DNA of 32,041 nucleotides from an uncultured Planctomycetales bacterium (GTDB lineage: Bacteria > Planctomycetota > Planctomycetia > Pirellulales > Thermoguttaceae): the NCBI GenBank assembly GCA_946541595.1, contig CAMNJU010000011.1:1-32041 (forward strand). Direction: 5' to 3'. Positions 23,437 through 32,041 of the stretch are shown piece after piece; position 1 is the stretch's first letter; each line of letters begins with the position of its first letter. The notes beneath the pieces are model-generated. The model was not told the DNA's origin. It did no database searches and was given only the letters and a program-made list of their open reading frames with translations. Both the position numbers and the translations under genes were made by a program.

Positions 23437-26193
23437 TCAATTCGTCTGCTTTTGCGCCTGTTCTTCCAGCCTCGCGGCCCGCCAGCGGTCGACCGCGGCG
23501 CGAATCGCCTCCGCCGTGCGCGTACTGATCGTGCGCTTGCCCGCGCCAGGATAGAGACTCACCGCCTGATCCGGAACGTACGCGTTCACTTCGTCCCAAA
23601 GCGAATTGCAATATTCGTACCGGCCCATGAGCACGTAAAACATCCATCCGTCGAGCCCGTTCTTAATCGACGTATCCATTGGCCCGAACATATCGTTCGG
23701 CGCGCCGGGCGCCTTCTCGCCAAAGCACGGCGTCGTATACGTTAACCGCAGCGCGAACTTGCGCCCTTCCCCGGAAAGCTCTTTCCAATACGCCTCGTTT
23801 CCGCCGCCGCGCTGCCAGTAATGGTCGGCGTAGGGGCAGTAGCAGTCGACGTACGGCGTCATTTTGAGGTCGCTCTCCGGAGGCGCGCCCGCCATTTCCC
23901 CGGGATTGCACCAGATTCGAATCTCCGGCGCGCGCGCTTTAAACTGCTTCGCAAGCTCGACCCACGCGTCCGACGCGCCCGCGCCCGGCTCGTCCATAAA
24001 GCTCCACGCCCAGTCCCCGTACTTATACCCGTACTCCTGAAAACTGCGCTTAACGGCCGCGATATGCTCTTCGGAAACGTCCGCGTCGTTGAGTTTTACG
24101 AAAAGCTTTATTCCGTATTTCTTCGCGTCTTGCGCGGGTATAATCCCGCCGTTGAGCGTATTGACGCCCAAACGCTTAAACGTCTCCCAGCATGAAACGA
24201 GCTCGTACGGAAAGCTCCAGCCGCCGACGTAAGGAACCGGCGCCGAGCGCAAATCCCCTTTCCGAACGACGTCATAGCGCGCCGTCTGATCCCCGATCCG
24301 AACGGCGGCGGACTCGTTCGCGCTCTTAATATCCCCGTTGAACGTCAGCCAGATCCCCGCGGTCTCCCCGGCGGGTACCGTAACCTCCGTCCGTTCAAGG
24401 AGCGGATGCGGCGTCCAGCCGAACTGCGGCGTAAACGTAAACGCCTGCAGGCGCCAAGAAAGGAGCCCCGCGCCGTCCCCGACAATCTGAGGGCGGAACG
24501 TCTGCGCGCGATCGCTTTCGTTGCGAACGAGCAGCGACGCCGAAACGACCGCGCCGTAAGGGAGCGTTATCTCCGTCGGTTTCGTCGTCGGCGTAAGAAC
24601 TTCGTCCGACTTCGGCGCCGAGAACCGCGTGAATCCGCTCCACGGATCCGCGTTCCATAAAACGAGTCCGCCATGATCAAACGGCGCGACAAGCTCGCCC
24701 TGCCCTTCCGGACGCCAGTCGGCGCTGTCGGTTACGACAAGGCAGTCGTAACGGCGGTACGTCAGCCCCGGTCCGTACTCCTTAGACAGCGTAAACGTCG
24801 TCTTTCCCTTGTCAAGTTTCACTTTAAGCTCGCGCCAGCGAAAACCGGGCGACGTCTTATTCTCCTCTTCGTTCGCACAAAAGACGGTCTCCTCGACGGT
24901 TCCGTCCGACGCCTCGACCTGAAGTTTGAATTCAGAAAGATAGCCCGGAAGTTCAAGATAGCGCGACCAAAGGGAATAGACGCCTGATTTCGGCGCGTCG
25001 AACTCGTAACGCGCGCGCGCGAGCCCGTCTCCGTAGCTCGCCACGAGTATCTTGCCCCCCGACGCGTCCGACGAACCTTCGACGCCCCACCCTTCGACCG
25101 GCGTAAATTCTTCGCCTTCAATCTTTCGGAAATACGACTCTTTGGGGAAACCGTCTAAAAATGCGCGCGCGGTCTCTTTTCCGTCCCGTATCTGGCGCGG
25201 CGTGCCGATGAGATTCGAACTTGGATCGAACGCGGCCTCCGACGCCATGCGCCGACCCTCGATTCCCTCGACCTTATATTCCGCGAGCTCGGCAAAAAAC
25301 GCGTCCCGCCATTCCTGCCAGAGCGCGATAAGCCGCGCGTTTGTCTCCCCGACTGCGGGCCGGCGCTTCCACAGTTCCGCGCGCCGTTTCGCTTCGGCGC
25401 TCGGCGCGGCGCGGCGCAAGGCGATCGGTTCGGTCTGCGCGTTCCAATCTTCCGGGGCCGTCGGAATCGCAATCGGCTCTTCGGTTATCGCGATCGCGGC
25501 GATCCGGCGCGGAGCGAACGGACCGTCGTGCATCATGCCCGCGACCGTCAGCGCGCGTTCGCCCTTCTCCAGCCACACCGCGGGCGTCTCTTCCCACAGG
25601 AACCCGGTCGGCTCGTTGCGCCGGTTCGGGAGCAGATCGTCGCGCCGGCCCATTTCCGCAAAGTCAAACCGCCACGACTCGACGTCCTGAACGACCGTCT
25701 GCCCCTCGCCCGTGAGTGTGACGACTTTCGGATCTTCAAGACGCACGGTAAAAGAAGCCGTCGAACCCTGCTCGTGATAGTATTCCGTCCAAACGCGGTA
25801 ATATCCCGACTTCGGTATCGTAACGACCGCGCGCGTCGCGCCTCCGCCGTGACCCGCGTAATAAGAGAGAACGCGCCGGTCCGCGACCGTCTCGAATCCC
25901 CAGCCGCCGCCAAGACGCGGCTCGAACGCCTCGGGCGCGATCCACACGCTCGCCGCCTTGCCGCTAAGCGCCGTAGGACGCGTGTTCTTAGGAGTCTCGG
26001 CCAAGAGCTTGCGCAAATAATCCGGCCGTGCGTCCGCGTACGCGCAAAAATGCGCAAACGAGGTCCGCGAACCGCCGAGCCGATCCCAGTTCAGTTCGTT
26101 CGGCTCGTCGTCAAAAGCAAACGTAACGGTCGAAAATACAAAGAATACGGCGCAGAAGCCGATCGCGAACGCGGTTCTCAGGGCGGGTCTCAT
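23437..26193 (-). CDS. Secreted putative glycoside hydrolase-like protein with TIM-barrel-type C-terminal region
   Basis: Start re-assigned to MRPALRTAFAIGFCAVFFVFSTVTFAF at 26193. C-terminal FKRLGVNTLNGGI...YGIKLFVKLNDADV...YGDWAWSFMDEPGAGASDAW...PEIRIWCNPGEMAG...GLDGWMFYVLMGRYEY resembles DUF4091-like GH domains. Confidence 0.75.
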   Translation of the reverse strand: MRPALRTAFAIGFCAVFFVFSTVTFAFDDEPNELNWDRLGGSRTSFAHFCAYADARPDYLRKLLAETPKNTRPTALSGKAASVWIAPEAFEPRLGGGWGFETVADRRVLSYYAGHGGGATRAVVTIPKSGYYRVWTEYYHEQGSTASFTVRLEDPKVVTLTGEGQTVVQDVESWRFDFAEMGRRDDLLPNRRNEPTGFLWEETPAVWLEKGERALTVAGMMHDGPFAPRRIAAIAITEEPIAIPTAPEDWNAQTEPIALRRAAPSAEAKRRAELWKRRPAVGETNARLIALWQEWRDAFFAELAEYKVEGIEGRRMASEAAFDPSSNLIGTPRQIRDGKETARAFLDGFPKESYFRKIEGEEFTPVEGWGVEGSSDASGGKILVASYGDGLARARYEFDAPKSGVYSLWSRYLELPGYLSEFKLQVEASDGTVEETVFCANEEENKTSPGFRWRELKVKLDKGKTTFTLSKEYGPGLTYRRYDCLVVTDSADWRPEGQGELVAPFDHGGLVLWNADPWSGFTRFSAPKSDEVLTPTTKPTEITLPYGAVVSASLLVRNESDRAQTFRPQIVGDGAGLLSWRLQAFTFTPQFGWTPHPLLERTEVTVPAGETAGIWLTFNGDIKSANESAAVRIGDQTARYDVVRKGDLRSAPVPYVGGWSFPYELVSCWETFKRLGVNTLNGGIIPAQDAKKYGIKLFVKLNDADVSEEHIAAVKRSFQEYGYKYGDWAWSFMDEPGAGASDAWVELAKQFKARAPEIRIWCNPGEMAGAPPESDLKMTPYVDCYCPYADHYWQRGGGNEAYWKELSGEGRKFALRLTYTTPCFGEKAPGAPNDMFGPMDTSIKNGLDGWMFYVLMGRYEYCNSLWDEVNAYVPDQAVSLYPGAGKRTISTRTAEAIRAAVDRWRAARLEEQAQKQTN

Positions 26194-26443
26194 CGTCTGT
26201 TCCTTGAAAGAAAGGGCTGACTGTATGCTTAGGCGTTCATCCATAACGCGGGCGCGCCGTCGGCCGGCAGTCGAACGGAACGCCGACGTTATTGTACGCT
26301 ATGAATTTTTACATGTCAAACGACCTCGCCGAATAAAGAAAAGGAGTCGCCAATACATTGGGGCGACGCCGCTCGCCGCGCGACGGGGAAGAACTCGGCG
26401 TCCGCTTCTTTTAAATAAATTACCCACTTCGCCTCCCCTAACC

Positions 26444-26471
26444 TTGACGCCAGCCGTAATCCATGTATAAT
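26444..26471 (+). promoter_or_regulatory. Sigma70-like promoter of the sdh operon
   Basis: TTGACG (26444-26449)-N16-TATAAT (26466-26471). Confidence 0.75.
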
Positions 26472-26476
26472 GGGGC

Positions 26477-26500
26477 TATTCGATAAATTATTATCGAATA
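26477..26500. promoter_or_regulatory. Perfect 10-4-10 palindrome at the expected transcription start of sdhCAB; candidate operator
   Basis: TATTCGATAA-ATTA-TTATCGAATA begins 6 bp after the -10 box. Confidence 0.65.
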
Positions 26501-26662
26501 AAAATGGGGGAGCGAGTCGGCCCAACGTCGGAGTCGCGCCAGAACGCCGCCTTTACCCAAGGCCGGCGCCCGTTTTACGAAAGAATCGGTCGTAGTCGAC
26601 GCCCCCTGCGCAAGCGGTGGCGCCGCTGTTGTCAACTTAACGCCAAACCGCTTGGAAGCGCC

Positions 26663-27355
26663 ATGGTAAACTTTCTTTGTTCCTCAATCGGTAAGAAACT
26701 GATAATGAGCCTGTCGGGCTTGTTTTTAGTCGTTTTCCTCTTATTGCATCTCGCGCTTAATTTAACGGCGCTCCTTTCCGAGAGCGCCTATAACGCGGTA
26801 TGCGCGTTCATGAACGAAAATATCTTGATTCAGATCATGGTTCCCGTTCTTGCCGGCGGTTTTATCGTTCATATCCTTTTCTCGATGTTCGTCGAGTTCA
26901 AAAACTGGACGGGCCGCCCCCGCGACATGCGTTACGCCGTCGCGAACAAATCGAAGGCGACCTCGTGGGCGTCGAAAAACATGTTCGTTCTCGGCGTGAT
27001 CGTCATTCTCTTCCTGTTCCTTCACCTCTTCCACTTCTGGTCCAAGATGCAGCTCGCGTCGTGGCTCGGAGCGGAGGAAGCGAATCCCTATCAACTGGTC
27101 GTGAAGACGTTTAGCTGCCCCTGCGTATGCGTGCTGTATATCGTTTGGTTCGCCGCAATCTACTATCACGTTTCGCACGGATTCTGGAGCGCGTTCCAGA
27201 CGCTCGGTCTGAGCAACTCGAAGTGGCTGCCCCGGCTGCAGTTCCTCGCGAAGCTCTACGCGATCGTCGTCTTCTGGGGCTTCACGCTCGTTCCGGTATG
27301 CTTCTATCTGCGTAACTGCTGCGGCTGCTGCGGCGCGTCCTCCTGCGGACTGTAA
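26663..27355 (+). CDS. sdhC: Succinate dehydrogenase / fumarate reductase cytochrome b subunit
   Basis: Start re-assigned to ATG at 26663: MVNFLCSSIGKKLIMSLSGLFLVVFLLLHLALNLTALLS...; several TM segments with histidines (LHLFHFWSKMQ, YYHVSHGFWSAFQTLG); followed by sdhA and sdhB. Confidence 0.92.
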   Translation: MVNFLCSSIGKKLIMSLSGLFLVVFLLLHLALNLTALLSESAYNAVCAFMNENILIQIMVPVLAGGFIVHILFSMFVEFKNWTGRPRDMRYAVANKSKATSWASKNMFVLGVIVILFLFLHLFHFWSKMQLASWLGAEEANPYQLVVKTFSCPCVCVLYIVWFAAIYYHVSHGFWSAFQTLGLSNSKWLPRLQFLAKLYAIVVFWGFTLVPVCFYLRNCCGCCGASSCGL

Positions 27356-27473
27356 GCGCGCAGCCGACGTTTTGGATTTGAACACAAACGGCGAAACGCC
27401 TTTCGTTTCCCGCTTACTGCGCGCGAAACATTAAGGGCGGCCCTTTCGCAATACAAACGAATATAAGAGAATC

Positions 27474-29423
27474 ATGTCTGAAATTAAATTAGATTCGAAA
27501 ATTCCGGCCGGGCCTCTGGCGGACAAGTGGACTAACTACAAGTCTCACGTCAAAATCGTAAGCCCCGCGAACAAACGCAAGTTGGAAATTATCGTCGTCG
27601 GAACCGGTCTCGCCGGCGCTTCCGCCGCCGCGACCCTCGGAGAACTCGGCTATAAAGTCAAGATCTTCTGCATCTCCGACAGTCCGCGCCGCGCCCACTC
27701 GATCGCCGCGCAGGGCGGCATCAACGCCGCGAAAAACTATCGCAACGACAACGACTCCGTCTACCGCCTCTTCTACGATACGATTAAAGGCGGCGACTTC
27801 CGCGCGCGCGAAGCGAACGTCTACCGTCTCGCCGAGGTCAGCAACGCGATTATCGACAAGTGCGTCGCGCAAGGCGTCCCGTTCGCGCGCGACTACGCCG
27901 GTCTGCTCGCCAACCGCTCCTTCGGAGGCGCGCAAGTCTCCCGTACCTTCTACGCGCGCGGTCAGACCGGGCAGCAGCTCCTGCTCGGCGCCTACGCCTC
28001 GTTGAACGCCCAGATTGCCGCCGGGAACGTCGTTTCCTACAACCGTCGGGAAATGCTCGATCTCGTCGTCATCGACGGCAAAGCCAAGGGGATTATCGTC
28101 CGCAACTTGGAGACCGGCGAACTCGAACGTTACGGCGCCCACGCCGTCGTGCTCGCGACCGGCGGATACGGCAACACCTACTTCCTGTCCACCAACGCGA
28201 TGAACAGCAACAGCTCCGCCGCGATCCAGTGCTATCGCAAAGGCGCGTGCTTCGCGAACCCGTGCTTCGTCCAGATTCACCCGACGTGCATTCCGGTCCA
28301 CGGCGAACAGCAGTCGAAGCTCACCCTCATGTCCGAGTCGCTTCGAAACGACGGTCGCATCTGGGTCCCCAAAAAGCTCGAAGACGTCGAAAAGCTCCGC
28401 AAAAAGCAGATCAAACCGTCCCAGATTCCGGAAGAAGACCGCGACTACTACCTCGAACGCCGCTATCCCGCGTTCGGCAACCTCGTCCCGCGCGACGTCG
28501 CCTCGAGAGCCGCCAAGGAACGCTGCGACGCCGGATTTGGCGTCAACGAAACCGGGCTCGCCGTCTTCCTCGACTTCGCCGAACCGATTAAACGCCTCGG
28601 CGAACAGGCGATCCGCGAACGGTACGGCAACCTGTTCCAGATGTACGAAAAGATCACCGACGTCAATCCTTACAAGGAACCCATGATGATCTTCCCGGCC
28701 ATCCACTATACGATGGGCGGCATTTGGGTCGACTACAACCTCATGACGACGATCCCCGGCCTATACGCGCTCGGCGAAGCGAACTTCTCCGACCACGGCG
28801 GAAACCGCCTCGGAGCCTCCGCGCTCATGCAGGGCCTCGCCGACGGCTACTACGTCATTCCGTACACGATCGGCGATTATCTCTCGCACGAAATCCAGAC
28901 CCCGAAAACCGATACGAACCATCCGGCGTTCCAGGAAGCGGAAGACGCGGTCAAGGCGCGCATTAAGAAGATCATGAACGTCAAAGGCAAGCAGCCGGTC
29001 GACGAGCTTCACAAGAAGCTCTACCACATTATGTGGGAATACGTCGGCATGGCCCGCAACGAAGCAGGTCTCAAGAAGGCCCTGACCATGATCGAAGATC
29101 TCAAAAAGGAATTCTGGTCCGACGTCTGCGTGCCCGGAACGACCGACGAATTCAATCAGGAACTCGAAAAGGCGAACCGGTTTGTCGATTTCCTCGAAAC
29201 CGCCAAGCTCATCGCGCTCGACGCGCTCAACCGCACCGAGTCCTGCGGCGGACACTTCCGCGAAGAAAGCCAGACGCCCGAAGGAGAAGCCCAGCGGAAA
29301 GACGACGAATTCATGTACGTCGCCGCATGGGAATACAAAGGCGAAGATCAAGATCCGGAACTCCACAAGGAACCGCTGGTTTACGAAGAGGTCAAAGTGG
29401 CGACCAGAAACTACAAAGACTGA
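27474..29423 (+). CDS. sdhA: Succinate dehydrogenase / fumarate reductase flavoprotein subunit
   Basis: 649 aa: [81 protein letters not shown]. Confidence 0.97.
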   Translation: MSEIKLDSKIPAGPLADKWTNYKSHVKIVSPANKRKLEIIVVGTGLAGASAAATLGELGYKVKIFCISDSPRRAHSIAAQGGINAAKNYRNDNDSVYRLFYDTIKGGDFRAREANVYRLAEVSNAIIDKCVAQGVPFARDYAGLLANRSFGGAQVSRTFYARGQTGQQLLLGAYASLNAQIAAGNVVSYNRREMLDLVVIDGKAKGIIVRNLETGELERYGAHAVVLATGGYGNTYFLSTNAMNSNSSAAIQCYRKGACFANPCFVQIHPTCIPVHGEQQSKLTLMSESLRNDGRIWVPKKLEDVEKLRKKQIKPSQIPEEDRDYYLERRYPAFGNLVPRDVASRAAKERCDAGFGVNETGLAVFLDFAEPIKRLGEQAIRERYGNLFQMYEKITDVNPYKEPMMIFPAIHYTMGGIWVDYNLMTTIPGLYALGEANFSDHGGNRLGASALMQGLADGYYVIPYTIGDYLSHEIQTPKTDTNHPAFQEAEDAVKARIKKIMNVKGKQPVDELHKKLYHIMWEYVGMARNEAGLKKALTMIEDLKKEFWSDVCVPGTTDEFNQELEKANRFVDFLETAKLIALDALNRTESCGGHFREESQTPEGEAQRKDDEFMYVAAWEYKGEDQDPELHKEPLVYEEVKVATRNYKD

Positions 29424-29493
29424 TTTCGGTCCCGCCTCCGCGTATGTTTGTCATATTTTCGTAAACCGCTAAGTTAAAGAGATCGCAATAAAG

Positions 29494-30234
<741 letters not shown>

Positions 30235-30282
30235 TATCGGGCGGTCGGCCGTCTGATACGAACACGGCGCGCGGTTTGGAAC

Positions 30283-30296
30283 GTCGAATATTCGAC
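30283..30296. promoter_or_regulatory. 14-bp perfect palindrome between sdhB and the transporter gene
   Basis: GTCGAATATTCGAC; shares TCGAATA/TATTCGA heptamers with the palindrome at 26477-26500. Confidence 0.4.
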
Positions 30297-30396
30297 TCCG
30301 AGCCTCGCGCCGAACGTCGTTATAGAGAACAAGTAAAGATTTCAACGGTCGCGTTGAATCGGAAAAATACAAAACTTAGATTATTGGAGAAGTCCA

Positions 30397-31923
30397 TTGT
30401 TATCCAAATTTGGAACTGCAAAAAGCGTTGCGATTCTGCTCGTCGCTTCGCTCTGTATTTGCGCGTGGCACGCCGCCATGACCGCGGCTCAGGAAAATAA
30501 CGCGGCTGAACAGCCCGCCGCTGCGGCCGCGGCCGTCGAAGAAACCGCTCAGGAAGCGGCCGCCCCCGCCGCGGAACAGGCCCCGGAACAGGCCCCCGCG
30601 CCCGAAAAGAAAGCCCCTGCCAAAAAGAGCTATCTTGAAAAAGTCTTCGTTACCCCGTTTGCGAATATTCTCTTTTTGACCTTCCTGGTGACCGTCGTCG
30701 GTTACCTCCTCGGCAGAATTGAAATCAAAGGCGTCGGGCTCGGCACCGCGGGCGTATTCCTCGTCGCGCTCGTCTTTGGGCATTACGGCGGCTCCGACAA
30801 TTCCCTGCTTCATCAGATCGGGCTCGTTACCGTCGACGAAGCGAAGCTTAAGTCCTCCATGAAGCTCATTCAGGACCTCGGTCTGCTCTGCTTCGTTACG
30901 GGCGTCGGTTTTATCGCCGGTCCGAAATTCTTCTCCAATCTCCGCCGCAACGCGAAATCGTACGTCCTCCTCGGGATCGTCATTATCGGAACCGCCGCCC
31001 TGTCGTGCGCCGCGATTATGAAATTCACGAGCGTCGACGGCGCTATGGCGGTCGGCATTCTCTCCGGCTCCCTCACGACCACGCCCGGTTTCGCCGCCGC
31101 GAACGAAGTGCTCGGAAACGCGAGCGAGACCCTTCTGCAGGCGTACCGCGATATGAACATCATCACGCCCGACATGACCGACGAAGCCGCGCGCGACGTG
31201 CTTGTCGACCGCTGCACGGTCGGCCACGCGATCGGCTATCCGTTCGGGGTCGTCGGCGTCGTTCTGTTCGTCCAGCTCGTTCCGAAAATTCTCCGCGCCA
31301 ATATGACCGAAGAACAGAAGCTCCTGAGCGCCTCCGACGAAGAGCACGTCGAACGCAAGCTGCCGGAAAATCTTCTCAAGCTCGATCCGATCGGGCTCGG
31401 TCCGTTCGCGCTCGCGATTCTGCTCGGCGTTCTCCTTGGCAAAGTTTACGTTCCGCTTCCGGGCGGCGCGAACTTCTCCCTCGGCAATACGGGCGGCGCG
31501 CTCATTATGGGTCTGATCCTCGGTCACTTCGGCCGGCTCGGCCCGATCAGCATGAAAATTTCCGGCGACTTCCTCAAGTCGTTCCGCGAATTCGGGCTCG
31601 TCTTCTTCCTCATCGGCGCCGGCGTTCCGGGCGGTATGAGCTTCGTCGAGTACGTCTCGCAGTACGGGTTCATTCTGTTCATCTACGGCGCGATTATGGA
31701 AATCATTCCGATGTTCCTGGGCTTCTTCGTCGCGCGTTACCTCGTCAAGCTGTGCTTGCTCAACAACCTCGGCTCCATTACGGGCGGCATGACCTCCACC
31801 CCGGCGCTCGGCGCGTTGATCAATACGGCCAAGACGGACGACGTCGCCGCCGCGTACGCCGCGACCTACCCCGTCGCGCTCGTATTCGTCGTACTCGCCT
31901 CGCAGTTCCTGGCGATGATGTAA
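30397..31923 (+). CDS. Asp-Al_Ex (AspT/YidE-like) family membrane transporter
   Basis: 508 aa, TTG start with GGAG upstream. Duplicated membrane halves: GLLCFVTGVGFIAGPKFFSNLRRN, SGSLTTTPGFAAANEVLG; GLILGHFGRLGPISMKISGDFLKSFREFGLVFFLIGAGVPGG, GGMTSTPALGALI. Confidence 0.85.
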   Translation: MLSKFGTAKSVAILLVASLCICAWHAAMTAAQENNAAEQPAAAAAAVEETAQEAAAPAAEQAPEQAPAPEKKAPAKKSYLEKVFVTPFANILFLTFLVTVVGYLLGRIEIKGVGLGTAGVFLVALVFGHYGGSDNSLLHQIGLVTVDEAKLKSSMKLIQDLGLLCFVTGVGFIAGPKFFSNLRRNAKSYVLLGIVIIGTAALSCAAIMKFTSVDGAMAVGILSGSLTTTPGFAAANEVLGNASETLLQAYRDMNIITPDMTDEAARDVLVDRCTVGHAIGYPFGVVGVVLFVQLVPKILRANMTEEQKLLSASDEEHVERKLPENLLKLDPIGLGPFALAILLGVLLGKVYVPLPGGANFSLGNTGGALIMGLILGHFGRLGPISMKISGDFLKSFREFGLVFFLIGAGVPGGMSFVEYVSQYGFILFIYGAIMEIIPMFLGFFVARYLVKLCLLNNLGSITGGMTSTPALGALINTAKTDDVAAAYAATYPVALVFVVLASQFLAMM

Positions 31924-31947
31924 TCGGAACGGCCCTGTAAAGCAAAA

Positions 31948-31978
31948 AACCGTCCGGCAATTCGACGGACGGTTCTTA
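31948..31978 (+). terminator. Hairpin terminator candidate after the transporter gene
   Basis: AACCGTCCG ... CGGACGGTT then TTCTT. Confidence 0.6.
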
Positions 31979-31987
31979 CGGTCAGAA

Positions 31988-32025
31988 AACGGCCGCGGTT
32001 CTTAACGCCGCGGCCGTTGTTCTTT
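31988..32025 (+). terminator. Second tandem terminator-like hairpin
   Basis: AACGGCCGCGG ... CCGCGGCCGTT (perfect 11-bp stem) followed by GTTCTTTT. Confidence 0.6.
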
Positions 32026-32041
32026 TCGCTCAAAGCGCAAA

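Noticed and set aside
23426-23647. N-terminal extension of the 979-aa ORF (MDVLRAHGPVRILQF...)
   Set aside because: Overlaps the upstream CDS out of frame and lacks a signal peptide; GTG at 23425 gives a signal-like N-terminus.
27489-28706. 405-aa minus-strand ORF opposite sdhA
   Set aside because: sdhA is unambiguous; the antisense frame has low-information R/V/D/E composition.

Overview
The window looks like a GC-rich Planctomycetes chromosome segment. This is inferred from a DUF1559/pilin-like gene, large secreted proteins and M50-HlyD proteins. From left to right it contains: (1) a minus-strand Ter-type stress cluster running off the left edge, with two TerD-family genes, a TerY-like VWA gene, a 934-aa fusion that I read as Ig-like / degenerate PP2C-like / Ig-like / VWA, and a truncated paralog sharing the Ig-like module; (2) tRNA-Cys(GCA) and coaD; (3) a plus-strand cassette of three membrane-fusion-type proteins (GAF-TM-HlyD, secreted HlyD, PqqD-like-M50-HlyD); (4) a secreted parallel beta-helix protein and a 926-aa low-complexity secreted protein; (5) an AT-rich, dyad-rich intergenic island ahead of a DUF1559 pilin-like gene and a small lipoprotein; (6) two large secreted carbohydrate-active-type proteins, probably coupled; (7) an sdhCAB operon with a good sigma70-like promoter and a perfect 10-4-10 palindrome at the expected +1, followed by an Asp-Al_Ex-type transporter with a TTG start. 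The best candidate for something under-described is the Ter cluster with an apparent pseudophosphatase-VWA fusion. The structured island at 18.3-18.7 kb and the ATPase-less GAF/HlyD/M50 cassette come next. All family calls come from reading motifs by eye; no database search was run.
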